Shown here: positions 1-9,035 of the stretch, piece after piece
How the letters are laid out: each line of letters starts with the position of its first letter
How positions within the stretch are numbered: position 1 is the first letter of the stretch
Assembly: GCF_007004725.1 (NCBI RefSeq)
Contig: NZ_ML660170.1
Coordinates: forward strand, 273,162-337,161
From: Aliikangiella coralliicola
GTDB taxonomy: Bacteria; Pseudomonadota; Gammaproteobacteria; Enterobacterales; Kangiellaceae
Direction of reading: 5' to 3'
Length of the DNA: 64,000 bases
The notes under the pieces: generated by a model
The model's input: only the letters and a program-made list of their open reading frames with translations
Database searches by the model: none
Told to the model about the DNA's origin: nothing
Position numbers and translations under genes: made by a program

Positions 1-797
1 GCTTCAAGAAATAAACTCTGTTTAAACAGCGACCAGCCTCTTTTATAGAGCGCTTTATCATAAAACTGGGTGTTAACTCCCTTGGTGATAACTTCTCCAT
101 ATGCCTTTTCCGCCACCTGGTATTGTTTGCGAACAAAATAAGATTCGCCACGGCGAAACTGGCTCTCAACATAGGAATTAGATTCCACATGAACTACAGC
201 AATTTGATCGAGAACTTTCAGTGATGATTCTGGGTCAGCATTAAGAGAATGCGCGCGAGCCAATTGATACTTTACTTCATCGATTGCTTTATAATCAGGG
301 TGCTCGTTGAGTAAAGTCTGATATAGCTGAATAGCTTTATTAAACGACGCGTCTCTCATCGCTGGTGTTAGATTACTTTGACTACTTGACTCACTCGCCG
401 ACATCTTAGCTTCAGCCAAACGCATAGTTAGATCGGCTAATCGGTGTAAAGCCTCTCTTCGAATTGTTGGATTACCGCGGTTAAGTAGTCGCTCGTAACT
501 TTTGACCACCTGCTCCGCATCAATACCTTTTATCTGAGAAGTTTCCACTTCAACAACTTGTTGATCGATAAATTCAACGCGCGGCTCAAGATCTTCGGGT
601 TTCAATTCGCTAATAGGAATTAACCGCTTAATACTGGCACACGAAGCGATAGCCAAAGCGAGCGAAACTCCTAAACTCAATCTGAACAATTTTTTCGCTA
701 CCGCTTTTCTATTTTTTTTAACCAGGCAAGAAAACTTTGATACCAAACCCGACCCAACCGATAAATTAGAATGATTGAAAAACTCATTAATGCTCAC
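1..797 (-). CDS. TPR-containing lipoprotein (C-terminus beyond window)
   Basis: An open minus-strand frame runs from a GTG at 797 to the window edge (about 265 codons), so the C-terminus is missing. The N-terminus has a basic stretch, then a hydrophobic segment ending in a lipobox-like AIASC (Cys about residue 53), which suggests an exported lipoprotein. The long region before it makes a later start, such as an in-frame TTG, possible. Downstream are degenerate 34-residue helical hairpins typical of tetratricopeptide repeats (for example 'AIQLYQTLLNEHPDY' and 'AEKAYGEVITKG'). The start lies one base past the stop of the next TPR gene, so the two are probably co-transcribed and translationally coupled. 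Similar exported TPR proteins occur beside ExbB/ExbD-like motors in gammaproteobacterial operons related to Myxococcus gliding genes; that link is inference, because the rest of the operon is outside the window. Confidence 0.7.
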   Translation of the reverse strand, partial: MSINEFFNHSNLSVGSGLVSKFSCLVKKNRKAVAKKLFRLSLGVSLALAIASCASIKRLIPISELKPEDLEPRVEFIDQQVVEVETSQIKGIDAEQVVKSYERLLNRGNPTIRREALHRLADLTMRLAEAKMSASESSSQSNLTPAMRDASFNKAIQLYQTLLNEHPDYKAIDEVKYQLARAHSLNADPESSLKVLDQIAVVHVESNSYVESQFRRGESYFVRKQYQVAEKAYGEVITKGVNTQFYDKALYKRGWSLFKQSLFLE

Positions 798-798
798 G

Positions 799-2793
799 TC
801 AATCAATCTCCGGAATAACAACCGCTTTTTCGTGGAGTCTCGCCACAGATAAGTCCGATTGCAACAGGTAATGATCGATTGTTGTTCTGCGTTTAGCTAA
901 AACAGCGAGGATTTGAGACTTAAGCTCTGCCGCTTGAATTCGAATATGCAGTTGTATTTTATCTCTCAGACCAAGCAGCTGATTTTTACCCACATCTACT
1001 TTTTCCTGGTAACCACTAAAACGAACTTTAGCACTTGCGCGCGCTCTTTCCAGACCACCTTTACGGGACTGGATTTCGGCTAGTATCCGCTTAATTTGTT
1101 TCGCTTCTTTTTCTAGTAACCAGATCTTTCCCACCTTGCCACTTTCCAGCTGCCACTGAAAAACCCCCTGTGCTCTCTTTGCTTTGAGTCTTTTTTCTGG
1201 CGTCAACATATCATCGGGAATTCTCGCCACTTTTTCCATCAGCCGGCTAATACGTGCGTGGGTTCTAAGTTCACTAGCATCAGCCAATAAGTGAAGTTTT
1301 TCATTATTTTTTAATGCTTGAATATCAGACTCTAACTGGGCTAACGCTTGTTGATATTTATCAAACGCGCCTTCAGTTAAATACCGCTCAACCAGCGGAA
1401 TTTTTTCTTCAAAACGTAAAGTGTTTGCTTTCAGAATTTCGTCAAAAATAGGCAACTGTTCTTCCCAATGACGCAAAAGGTTCGCTAACTTACCGAGCTT
1501 TTGATAACTTCTGAAATTTTCATTAAAACGATGTTGGGAAATTAACTCAAATAAATAGTAATCGTATTTATCGCCAAATAATTTTGAGTCCTGAATGCCT
1601 TGATCTCTAATGTCTTTGTTATTACCAAAAAGATCGTTATCGTTCATTTGAGCAAGTACTATCTTATCAATAAATCGATCAATCAGATCGCCCTGTTCAA
1701 CTTTTTGTGTCAACTCATCAATTAAGTCCATTTGCTGCTGGAAAACATCCGACGCGTGTAGATAATTATCCAGAGAAAGTTGCATCGAATCTAATTTCTG
1801 ATACGCAAAAGGAACTGCCAACAACGCTTCCTGAACGGCAGTATCACGAACATCTCGTTTACTCAATTCAAGCCAATGTGACAAAGCCATGCGGTAAGAA
1901 CCAGACTCAAGATAACTCCAGCCAATGCCTAGCAGTGCACTATTGGATGAGGGAGAACTTAAACGAACTTTACGTAAATTAATCCGCGCTTTCTGATAAT
2001 CTTTCTGTGATAAATAAAAATAGCCGAGCGCTACCTTTGCTTTATCTTGCAAACTTCTAATGACTTTATCTTCTGTGTAGCTCGGATGAATGTTGTTGAG
2101 AAACTTCTCCGCTTCCACAAGATTGGCTTCACGCAACCATAAGATTCCAAGGTTAAAACGACTGAAAGCTGCCATTGACGAGTCTTGAGAGATTCCCGCT
2201 AACCAACTTTTTGCCTGCTCTTTTTCATCAGCGTGTAAAGCCATGTTGCTTAACATAATCAAGCACTCGTCCTTTAACGAAGCTTCTAACGCATCAACGA
2301 CTCGCTTTAATCGATACTGAGCTTGGGTGAAATCCCCTTGTCGATAGTGTAGTTTTCCGAGGTAAAACTCTAACTTGGCCAAGAGTTCAGTTTTCAGATC
2401 TTGTTCACTCAACAGGTCGTTAAATATTTTCTGCGCATGGGTCAACATGCCCAAATCAAGATAAATAACACCTGACAAAAGTTGAGCACTTTGCCGATGG
2501 TTTGGCAATTGTTGCCTTTCGTTTGCGACTAAAATCGCATTAAGCGCTTCAATCGTATTGCCTCGATAATATTCGAACAAAATATTACCATAAGCTAAAT
2601 CTTCCAGAATAACCGGTTTCTTGAGGTCTTCTTTAGGTGGTTGCTCAGCTTCATTTGCGGAAGCTTCGGTAGATGTCGTCTCAACAGAGGGCTCAGCCGC
2701 TGACACAAGCATCCCATGACTCAGAGTAATCGCTAATAAACAGTTTCGAACGCTCGGTCTTAACAAGCATTGCATAACTTTTGAGAGATTCAT
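799..2793 (-). CDS. Exported TPR-repeat protein, periplasmic
   Basis: 664 residues. An N-terminal signal peptide (hydrophobic core about 18-30, cleavage near VSAAE) is followed by a low-complexity acidic/Thr-Glu stretch and then many TPR-like helical pairs over about residues 65-350 (e.g. 'AQYRLKRVVDAL' and 'KDYQKARINLRKV'). The C-terminal third is rich in charged, probably coiled helices (about 560-640). No catalytic motif is visible, so a periplasmic scaffold or interaction role is inferred. The start ATG lies 10 bases after the stop of the upstream small exported protein, and its stop almost touches the following TPR lipoprotein gene, giving a three-gene operon read leftward. The molecular function is not known to me. 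Confidence 0.75.
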   Translation of the reverse strand: MNLSKVMQCLLRPSVRNCLLAITLSHGMLVSAAEPSVETTSTEASANEAEQPPKEDLKKPVILEDLAYGNILFEYYRGNTIEALNAILVANERQQLPNHRQSAQLLSGVIYLDLGMLTHAQKIFNDLLSEQDLKTELLAKLEFYLGKLHYRQGDFTQAQYRLKRVVDALEASLKDECLIMLSNMALHADEKEQAKSWLAGISQDSSMAAFSRFNLGILWLREANLVEAEKFLNNIHPSYTEDKVIRSLQDKAKVALGYFYLSQKDYQKARINLRKVRLSSPSSNSALLGIGWSYLESGSYRMALSHWLELSKRDVRDTAVQEALLAVPFAYQKLDSMQLSLDNYLHASDVFQQQMDLIDELTQKVEQGDLIDRFIDKIVLAQMNDNDLFGNNKDIRDQGIQDSKLFGDKYDYYLFELISQHRFNENFRSYQKLGKLANLLRHWEEQLPIFDEILKANTLRFEEKIPLVERYLTEGAFDKYQQALAQLESDIQALKNNEKLHLLADASELRTHARISRLMEKVARIPDDMLTPEKRLKAKRAQGVFQWQLESGKVGKIWLLEKEAKQIKRILAEIQSRKGGLERARASAKVRFSGYQEKVDVGKNQLLGLRDKIQLHIRIQAAELKSQILAVLAKRRTTIDHYLLQSDLSVARLHEKAVVIPEID

Positions 2794-2803
2794 TTAAAAA
2801 CTC

Positions 2804-3340
2804 TTACCATTCAACAATGTTTAGCCGAGGCTGTTGCTTAGATTGATCGTCTCGAATTTGAACTTCTAATGCTTTGGCCTCATTACCTTTCTCAAAGTCG
2901 AAAGATATCGCGCGACGATACTCTCGTTTTCGAGGCCCAATCCCAATCACAATTGCAACAATTTCATGTTTACCTGTGCTTAAATTGCCGAGATAAAGCT
3001 TTTGAATTGCGCCACGGTGCAGCGCGTCAATGTCATTTTTAGTATATAAATAGTGGGTCACATCTTCATCGTCGATTTTTAGCTTGACGTTATCAAGAGC
3101 AAAGAAATGCCCGACATCAACCGACATATAAATAGCGACCTGGGTGGAAGCAGGAAATAATAGATCTTCTTCAAGAATAAAGAGATCCCTGTTAACACTC
3201 AAAACTTCTTTTTTAAGTGCTTCTAGCTTAGCGGCGGTAGTCTGCTCTTCTGCGGCGCCAGCCACAACAGAAAATAGACAGAGAAGGCAAAAAACTAATT
3301 TTTTCAATATTTTTTTGAAACAAGTCAAACGAGTTTGCAT
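2804..3340 (-). CDS. Small exported protein of unknown function, first gene of TPR operon
   Basis: 178 residues with a clear signal peptide (basic start, hydrophobic core about 14-27, AGA-A cleavage). The mature part starts with a short helical/coiled segment ('LEALKKEVLSVNRDLFILEEDL') and continues as an apparently beta-rich domain with 'YMSVDVGHFFALDNVKLKIDDE' and 'GKHEIVAIVIGIGP', resembling an Ig-like or carbohydrate-binding sandwich fold. I recognise no enzyme motif. Proteins of this look are sometimes labelled AraC regulators in databases, but a signal peptide and the absence of a helix-turn-helix argue against that. It leads an operon with two exported TPR proteins, so a joint envelope complex is the best guess. 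Confidence 0.65.
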   Translation of the reverse strand: MQTRLTCFKKILKKLVFCLLCLFSVVAGAAEEQTTAAKLEALKKEVLSVNRDLFILEEDLLFPASTQVAIYMSVDVGHFFALDNVKLKIDDEDVTHYLYTKNDIDALHRGAIQKLYLGNLSTGKHEIVAIVIGIGPRKREYRRAISFDFEKGNEAKALEVQIRDDQSKQQPRLNIVEW

Positions 3341-3975
3341 TTTTATCCACTAATTCCCAATGACAATATAGGTGTTGGCCGGACTAAATGTTCTGCAAAA
3401 GTAGGTTGCACACACAACGTAGTCGTCATGCTGACAGTACACTTTATACATTACTTCAGTATTTTATACATCAGTGCTCTTTCTAACGCTTCATTTTTGC
3501 ATTATCGATCTGTTCTCAAGACCATAGACTATTTGACCGCCTGAAACCAATGCTCAGCAAGGTCACCTGCTTTAATCTTAAATATTGAGTAACAGTTTAA
3601 TCTAAAATCAGTTTCTTTGGCCTATCTTGGTCATTATTGCATTTGCAAAAACCAGATATTCCCAATAAAACCAATATATTAATCGCTTTTATTCAAATTG
3701 ATAACAATGTCTATTAATAGCCAATTGCGTATGACAAAGCTAGTAAAGATTCACTAAATTACTAAATTCAAGCAAATTAGCCACTGCAAAAAGTGAAAGC
3801 TTGCCCAGATTTTATCTCAAGCTCATATAAAAAAATCTATACCAGTCCTCATTTTATCGTCATTTAAGCTGGACAGTATTCAATTTCATCACAAATAATT
3901 AATTTACAATAACTTAACGAGTCTGAGCTCGAAATTAAAACACGCCACAAATATCTATCGTCAGAAAATTAAACT
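3341..3975. other. 635-bp intergenic region, no gene seen
   Basis: This AT-rich stretch lies upstream of the TPR operon and downstream of the TlpA-like gene, and both are read leftward. I see no convincing protein-coding frame, RNA gene or strong hairpin. The promoter of the TPR operon should lie near its left side. The sequence TTTATACAT occurs twice within about 25 bases near 3441-3475, which may be coincidence. Confidence 0.5.
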
Positions 3976-4458
3976 TCACTTGTTATATTGTTGCTTTGCA
4001 TGATTTAACGCTTTTTCCAGTGACTCAACTGTTTGAGTGCCAACGAGCTTGTGAACAACTTGTCCATCAGGGCTAATAAGGTAGTTGGATGGCAGGGTTG
4101 GTGGTAATCCAAACGGCAGAATCGGCGTGGGCTCAGTTAACATAACAGCGTATTTAAATTCCCATTTTTGGATAATTTCAATTAATTTGTTTTTGGGTAA
4201 AGGGTCATAACTGACGCCGATAACCTTTAGATTAAGACTTTCGCCGTTTGCTGCAATTTGATTAAGAGCTGGAACCTCCTCTAAACACGGAGCGCACCAT
4301 TCCGCCCAAAAATTAATAATCAACCATTGCCCTTCAAAATCATCAAGCGAATATTTTTTGCCGTCTAACAGTTGAAATTGACCATTTTGACTGCAACTTG
4401 AGATAAATAAAACCGCTGGGAATAGAATTAAACAAAAAAAATATGCTATAGTTTTCAT
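3976..4458 (-). CDS. TlpA/ResA-family thioredoxin-like lipoprotein
   Basis: 160 residues. A lipoprotein signal ends in the lipobox ISSC (Cys22), followed by a single thioredoxin-fold domain with the redox motif W-C-A-P-C (Cys55 and Cys58) preceded by 'LIINFWAE'. A cis-proline region (LPSNYLI) and the conserved 'SPDGQVVHKLVG' near the C-terminus also fit the family. Such proteins are membrane-anchored periplasmic thiol-disulfide oxidoreductases that reduce partner proteins, for example in cytochrome c maturation. It is monocistronic here, with no cytochrome genes nearby, so the substrate cannot be named. The ATG start gives a complete signal peptide. Confidence 0.88.
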   Translation of the reverse strand: MKTIAYFFCLILFPAVLFISSCSQNGQFQLLDGKKYSLDDFEGQWLIINFWAEWCAPCLEEVPALNQIAANGESLNLKVIGVSYDPLPKNKLIEIIQKWEFKYAVMLTEPTPILPFGLPPTLPSNYLISPDGQVVHKLVGTQTVESLEKALNHAKQQYNK

Positions 4459-4983
4459 AGATCTGGTAATATTTCGCTAGTTATCGTATTGATTTTGAAT
4501 GGGAAGTTTAAAGCCCCAGACTTTGCTAATTTGTCGACCGTAAAAGCAAGTTCATTTCCGACTTACTAAAGAAAACAGGATGTTATGATGCTTTATGTCG
4601 GGTCTTTAGTGCAGGGATTTGGATGCCTCGAAAATCGCCGAAAGCAGGATAGCAGTTGGCTAACAAAAAACAAAATAAAATAACAGGTTTAGATGTTAAC
4701 CTGCGATTACTAGTCAAAGAATCAAGTGAATTATGATTGTGGCAATAATTGTAGCAATACTAGAAAAGCTTGATAAAAAAGATAGTTTAATAAGAGGCAA
4801 ACTGTCAAAGTCGGACTTAGTAAGCACCAGAATAATATAAGTGAGAATAAGTTAAGTAAGAGTAAGCTAAATAAGAATTACAAAATAGCAATAATAGAGT
4901 CAGTACATTTAGGTAGAGCAATTCGAGTCAGTAGATAATTGCAAGTTAGGTCAGTTTTTTAACAAGAGCGCAGTCTATAAGTC
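4459..4983. promoter_or_regulatory. 525-bp divergent intergenic region with TAAG-rich block
   Basis: This region separates the divergently read TlpA-like gene and the PilZ-domain gene and must hold both promoters. Between about 4838 and 4890 the plus strand has a purine-rich block in which TAAG recurs about six times at 5-9 base steps. No RNA gene or convincing ORF was found; a 22-codon frame starting at 4584 has no support beyond a nearby purine-rich stretch. Confidence 0.4.
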
Positions 4984-6732
4984 ATGGAAAGTCTAAGATT
5001 AACTATCCCCTCACAACAGGAAGGGCAACATATTCTGGTTGAAACCGATCGTGCCAAGCTATCCGATTGGTTACGGTCATTACCTCTCGCTGATATGGCC
5101 AAGACGCTTCCTGAAGTAACCCGCGCAATTTCAAGTCTCAATCGAACCGAAATATCCTATAAACAGCGAGCAGAATTAGTCGAGTTATTTGACTCAACCT
5201 ATCGACTTATCCACGATTACTATCGCCCCAAGATTTCACCTGCCGGTAAAAATCTACTAGCGGAAAGAGAAAGCCAGGAAAAACTTCATAATCTCACTCG
5301 TGAAATGGCTTTTGCCCATAAGATCATTGTTAATGACAGCCAACATAAAAGACAACTCTGGGGAAAAAACAAGTTAAAGGCTAAGGCTACAGCATTTGCT
5401 ATTTTCTACCTTGGCATGATGCTGATAGAACAATATGAAGTCTACACGCCTATCCCTATTTATTTGTGGAGAGAAATTAACGCGCTGTTTGCCCACGCAG
5501 GCAAAGATGAACTGGAAAACTTTGAAATCGAAACCGGACAATCTTACTGTATGGCGACAGTTGAACAAAATTATGTAAGGAACTGTCTGATTGCCCTCGC
5601 CGACCCATATCACCTGGACAAAGGTGAACATTGGCAAGTGTTCTATTATTTACAAAACTGGGTTCACCTTGCCCGAATATCAGAAGATCCTGACGACTTC
5701 CGCAAGGAAGAATGTTTTATTATCGATGTCACTAGTGAAAACAAACCCAATTTTGTCACCAGTGAACTCGACGACCCTGAAGACCCTAAAATTCGCTTAC
5801 TACTCACATATGACTTATTGCGCCAGATGAAATATGACCTGGAAAGTTTTGAAGAATCCAAAAAACTCCCAGAAAAATCTTTTCATCGTTCGGTCAACTT
5901 CGCGTCTGCGAAATACTTGTGGGAGCATTTGGACAAACACTGGCGTAAAAGAATCGAAAGAACCGCGCGGCGTTATCCCATAGTCACTAAGGTTGACGTA
6001 GTTTGGGGAATTAGCGATATCAGCAGAGTGCTCGGCCGGGCTGAACAAAATGGCCGCAAGCCACTTTCTTTTGACGAAATTAGTGCATTAACCGAAATTA
6101 AAGATCCCGATCATTTAAGCTGGGACGCAATTAATGTGAGCAGCGGTGGTATCGGCCTCTGTTCTCGTCAATACCTGATCCCTCGATTATCGCTGGGTGA
6201 TTTGGCGCTGATCCGTGAGTATATGGATGGAAAGCCCGCCCCTCATTGGCGATTAGCCGTGTGTCGTTGGCATACTGGCGATGAGCATAACGGAACAATG
6301 TTGGGTCTGAAATATATTGAAGGCAAATACCAGCCAGTACGCCTTATTCTTTATCAAGGTAAAAATGAAAAAGGTGGCCAGCCAGGAATCGTTGTGTCAG
6401 ATACGGTGGTGGAAGGCAGCAATTCTTCAACCATTATCACTACCAGAGGTTCGTATCAGGGCGATCGAGTCTATGCCATGCTTGGTATAGAAAAGCCGGT
6501 CGAAGTACGACCACGAGTCAAAGTTGAAGTAACTCCTTGTATCGAACGGTTTTTCTTCCAAACCTATGAACTGCGTGACGAGTTAGCTGAAGAAGTTCAA
6601 GAAGAAGTCTCGGATGTTATTCCCTGGACCGCCATTCCTCATGAGAAAGGTAATATCAACGATGAGTTTCAACTTGAAGATGACTCAAAGCCGGTGAGTC
6701 TTGATGATTTGAGACTACCAGGCGATCACTAA
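4984..6732 (+). CDS. PilZ-domain protein, probable cyclic-di-GMP receptor
   Basis: 582 residues, no signal peptide or membrane segment, so cytoplasmic. The N-terminal about 300 residues are helical and of unknown function. From about residue 320 the sequence fits a PilZ domain: an R-T-A-R-R stretch (Arg326 and Arg330, the RxxxR motif), then N-V-S-S-G-G (Asn384, Ser386, Gly389, the NxSxxG motif), then strands with 'LGDLALI' and 'LAVCRWHTG...MLGLKYI'. RxxxR plus NxSxxG is the known c-di-GMP-binding signature. The large size and N-terminal extension recall the Pseudomonas polar receptor FimW, but I cannot show orthology. The last 77 bases overlap the convergent YihY gene. No other PilZ-pathway gene is adjacent; a GGDEF-EAL protein lies at 19461. 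Confidence 0.6.
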   Translation: MESLRLTIPSQQEGQHILVETDRAKLSDWLRSLPLADMAKTLPEVTRAISSLNRTEISYKQRAELVELFDSTYRLIHDYYRPKISPAGKNLLAERESQEKLHNLTREMAFAHKIIVNDSQHKRQLWGKNKLKAKATAFAIFYLGMMLIEQYEVYTPIPIYLWREINALFAHAGKDELENFEIETGQSYCMATVEQNYVRNCLIALADPYHLDKGEHWQVFYYLQNWVHLARISEDPDDFRKEECFIIDVTSENKPNFVTSELDDPEDPKIRLLLTYDLLRQMKYDLESFEESKKLPEKSFHRSVNFASAKYLWEHLDKHWRKRIERTARRYPIVTKVDVVWGISDISRVLGRAEQNGRKPLSFDEISALTEIKDPDHLSWDAINVSSGGIGLCSRQYLIPRLSLGDLALIREYMDGKPAPHWRLAVCRWHTGDEHNGTMLGLKYIEGKYQPVRLILYQGKNEKGGQPGIVVSDTVVEGSNSSTIITTRGSYQGDRVYAMLGIEKPVEVRPRVKVEVTPCIERFFFQTYELRDELAEEVQEEVSDVIPWTAIPHEKGNINDEFQLEDDSKPVSLDDLRLPGDH

Positions 6733-7900
6733 GCACTCTTTGCATTTCCTCTGAAAAAGCCATCAGCTGCCGTTTGGTTTGTTCCGGCAGCTCGGCGTTC
6801 TCTATTTGTGAAGAAGAAGGAAATCTTCTATCAGCCACCTGAAAAATCCCCCACAAATCGATACTATCTGAAGCCTTTGTCAAACAGTATGATTGGTCTT
6901 GGGTTTTTACCGCGATACCTTTAGCAACTAACTTTTCCATCCATTCAATATTAATTTCACGCTTTCCCTTTTTTGAAATTTGCTTTAACTGTTCCTCATC
7001 CAGAGTTTTTCCAGTAGCCTGAAATTCAGCCAGAAATAATAAGACAGCAACCACCTCAATAAATGGATGTTGCCGCTTTTCTTCCAACGTTAGTTCAAAA
7101 GCCTCTAATCCGTGACAAAACTCCGCGCCAAACAAAATAATGCCCCAACTGAGGTAAATCCATATTAAAAATAAGGGGACTGCAGCTAACGCACCGAAAA
7201 TTATCTGGTAAGTGGAAAAACTCGACACAAACAATCCAAATCCAAACTTAGCGATTTCAAACAGCGTCGCGGTCAGAACCCCCGATGAAATAGCATGGGC
7301 AATCAAAATTTTGCGATTGGGAATGACGTAGTACATGATGCTAAACGCAACACTGGCCATTAAAAAAGGTAGCCACAAAGTCAGCCACTGACCATGTTCA
7401 CTCACCACATCGGAAACAACTGGTAATGACTGGATATAAGAAGTGATGAGTAAGCTAGACCCCAACAAAATTGGCCCCAGCGTTAAAACGGCCCAATAAA
7501 CCAGGAAAGTTCTGACAAATGATTTATTCGATTTGACGTGCCAGATTTTATTAAAACTGCTATCAATCGTTTGCATCATTAATAATGCAGTCACCAACAA
7601 CATCAAAGAGCCTACACCAGAAAGCCCCCTCGCCTTAGTGACAAACTCATTAATATAAGACTGAACGGTTTCTCCGGTTCCGGGAACAAAGTACTTAAAA
7701 ATCAAAGTTTGCCATTGCTGCCCGAGTTCCTGAAAACTGGGAATAAAGGCAAGCAACGCAAAAACCACTGCGGTTAACGGCACTAAAGCCAGTAAGCTGG
7801 TAACGGTCAACTCAGCCGCAATTGAGGAGCAGCGATCCTTCGAATATTGCTTAAAAATGTAGGAAATAAATGCACCAAGGTATTTAACCCTTTCTTCCAT
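6656..7900 (-). CDS. YihY/BrkB-family inner-membrane protein
   Basis: 414 residues. Six or so hydrophobic segments in the first 280 residues and family-typical stretches ('RCSSIAAELTVTSLLALVPL', 'IQSYINEFV'-like region, 'FNKIWHVKSNKSF', 'LFLIWIYLSWGIILFGAEF') match the YihY/virulence factor BrkB family, once mislabelled RNase BN. The last 130 residues form a soluble tail resembling a winged-helix/YihY C-terminal extension. The physiological role of the family is unclear; transport or envelope functions have been suggested. The 3' end overlaps the convergent PilZ gene by 77 bases, an unusually long tail-to-tail overlap. The ATG start is 63 bases from the divergent yfgD-like gene. Confidence 0.88.
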   Translation of the reverse strand: MEERVKYLGAFISYIFKQYSKDRCSSIAAELTVTSLLALVPLTAVVFALLAFIPSFQELGQQWQTLIFKYFVPGTGETVQSYINEFVTKARGLSGVGSLMLLVTALLMMQTIDSSFNKIWHVKSNKSFVRTFLVYWAVLTLGPILLGSSLLITSYIQSLPVVSDVVSEHGQWLTLWLPFLMASVAFSIMYYVIPNRKILIAHAISSGVLTATLFEIAKFGFGLFVSSFSTYQIIFGALAAVPLFLIWIYLSWGIILFGAEFCHGLEAFELTLEEKRQHPFIEVVAVLLFLAEFQATGKTLDEEQLKQISKKGKREINIEWMEKLVAKGIAVKTQDQSYCLTKASDSIDLWGIFQVADRRFPSSSQIENAELPEQTKRQLMAFSEEMQRVLSDRLVVSNHQDSPALSHLQVETHR

Positions 7901-7963
7901 TACAACTTAGTCCTAAAATAACGGCTTTTAAAAGATACTACCTAACAAGAAAGGTAATAACAA

Positions 7964-8317
7964 ATGGCAAGCTTTACAATTTATCATAATCCCCGGTGTT
8001 CAAAATCCCGTCAAACCCTCCAAATACTCAATGACAATGGCGTTGAAGTTGAGATCCTTGAGTACTTGAAAACGCCGCCGAGCAAAGCGCAGCTTAAGAA
8101 AGTTCTAAAGGCTCTGGGCATGAAGCCACAAGACATAATGCGCAAAAAAGAAGCCGAGTATAAAGAATCGGGGCTCGATAACCAGGACTTGAACATCGAC
8201 AGCCAACTCGATCTGATGATTGCTTATCCAAAAGTGATTGAGCGGCCTATTGTTATCAAGGACGACAAAGCGGTAATTGGACGCCCACCTGAAAATGTAC
8301 TGGAACTGATCAAATAA
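7964..8317 (+). CDS. yfgD: ArsC-family reductase (YfgD-like)
   Basis: 117 residues, full length for the small thioredoxin-fold ArsC family. The N-terminal 'IYHNPRCSKSRQTL' carries the single catalytic cysteine motif (N-P-x-C-S-x-S), and 'VIERPIVI' followed by a glycine-arginine turn ('VIGRPPENV') matches the arsenate-binding arginine region. The position, directly before wrbA and a DUF2069 gene, is the conserved setting of the chromosomal yfgD paralogue and not of an ars resistance operon, so arsenate may not be the physiological substrate. Its stop overlaps the next start by one base (TAATG), implying coupled translation. Confidence 0.88.
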   Translation: MASFTIYHNPRCSKSRQTLQILNDNGVEVEILEYLKTPPSKAQLKKVLKALGMKPQDIMRKKEAEYKESGLDNQDLNIDSQLDLMIAYPKVIERPIVIKDDKAVIGRPPENVLELIK

Positions 8318-8958
8318 TGCTGAAAGTACTCATCATTTATTATTCGTCAGGCGGCAGTACCCGTCGCCTTGCCCACCTGATTGCTCGCGGTGTCGGAGAA
8401 TTTAGTCTTGAACACGAAAATCAAGAACCCGGCTCTCTGGGTATGGAACACCAAGGTATTGAAGCGGTCATTCGCACAGTTCCGGCAATTTCGAGCAAAA
8501 CGGAAGCGGTTGAAAATCCGATACCTGAAACCGGTGACCTTTATGTAACCAAGCAAGAACTGGCAGAATGTGATGGGTTAATTGTCGGCAGTCCAACCCG
8601 CTTCGGTAACATGGCCGCGCCGCTAAAGTATTTTTTTGATCAAACTAGCGAATTATGGATGAACGGAAAATTGGCGAATAAACCAGTGAGTTTTTTCACC
8701 TCTAGCAGCTCAATGCATGGCGGGCAGGAATCGACACTTTTAACAATGATGATTCCCTTTTTACACCACGGAATGTTGGTTTGCGGACTTCCCTACAGTG
8801 AAACGGACTTATTGCATACCCAATCCGGCGGGACGCCCTATGGAGTTAGCCACTGGGATGGTCATAATAGTGATCAGGCTATCAGCGAGCACGAAAAACG
8901 ATTAGCCATTGCGCAAGGAAAACGAGTTGCTCAATTGGCAGTTAAACTAAAAAATTGA
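8317..8958 (+). CDS. wrbA: NAD(P)H:quinone oxidoreductase, WrbA family flavodoxin-like
   Basis: 213 residues. The flavodoxin-like fold has the phosphate-binding loop near the N-terminus ('IIYYSSGGSTRRLA'), the FMN-loop region 'IVGSPTRFGNMAAPLKYFFD', and the WrbA-type 'FTSSSSMHGGQESTLL' and 'GGTPYGVSH' stretches. WrbA enzymes are FMN-dependent two-electron quinone reductases thought to limit semiquinone and radical formation. An insertion at about residues 28-60, relative to Escherichia coli WrbA, is typical of the longer subgroup. The start overlaps the yfgD stop by one base; DUF2069 follows after 77 bases. Confidence 0.9.
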   Translation: MLKVLIIYYSSGGSTRRLAHLIARGVGEFSLEHENQEPGSLGMEHQGIEAVIRTVPAISSKTEAVENPIPETGDLYVTKQELAECDGLIVGSPTRFGNMAAPLKYFFDQTSELWMNGKLANKPVSFFTSSSSMHGGQESTLLTMMIPFLHHGMLVCGLPYSETDLLHTQSGGTPYGVSHWDGHNSDQAISEHEKRLAIAQGKRVAQLAVKLKN

Positions 8959-9035
8959 CAACTGAAAATACGATTAACGTGGTTCTAAATTCCGAACCGT
9001 AAAACTTAAACCCCATCAACATCGAACATCAAATT

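Noticed and set aside
2804..3340. AraC-type transcription regulator
   Set aside because: It has a signal peptide and no helix-turn-helix.
4584..4652. Short ORF of 22 codons
   Set aside because: No conserved features and composition like the surrounding non-coding DNA.
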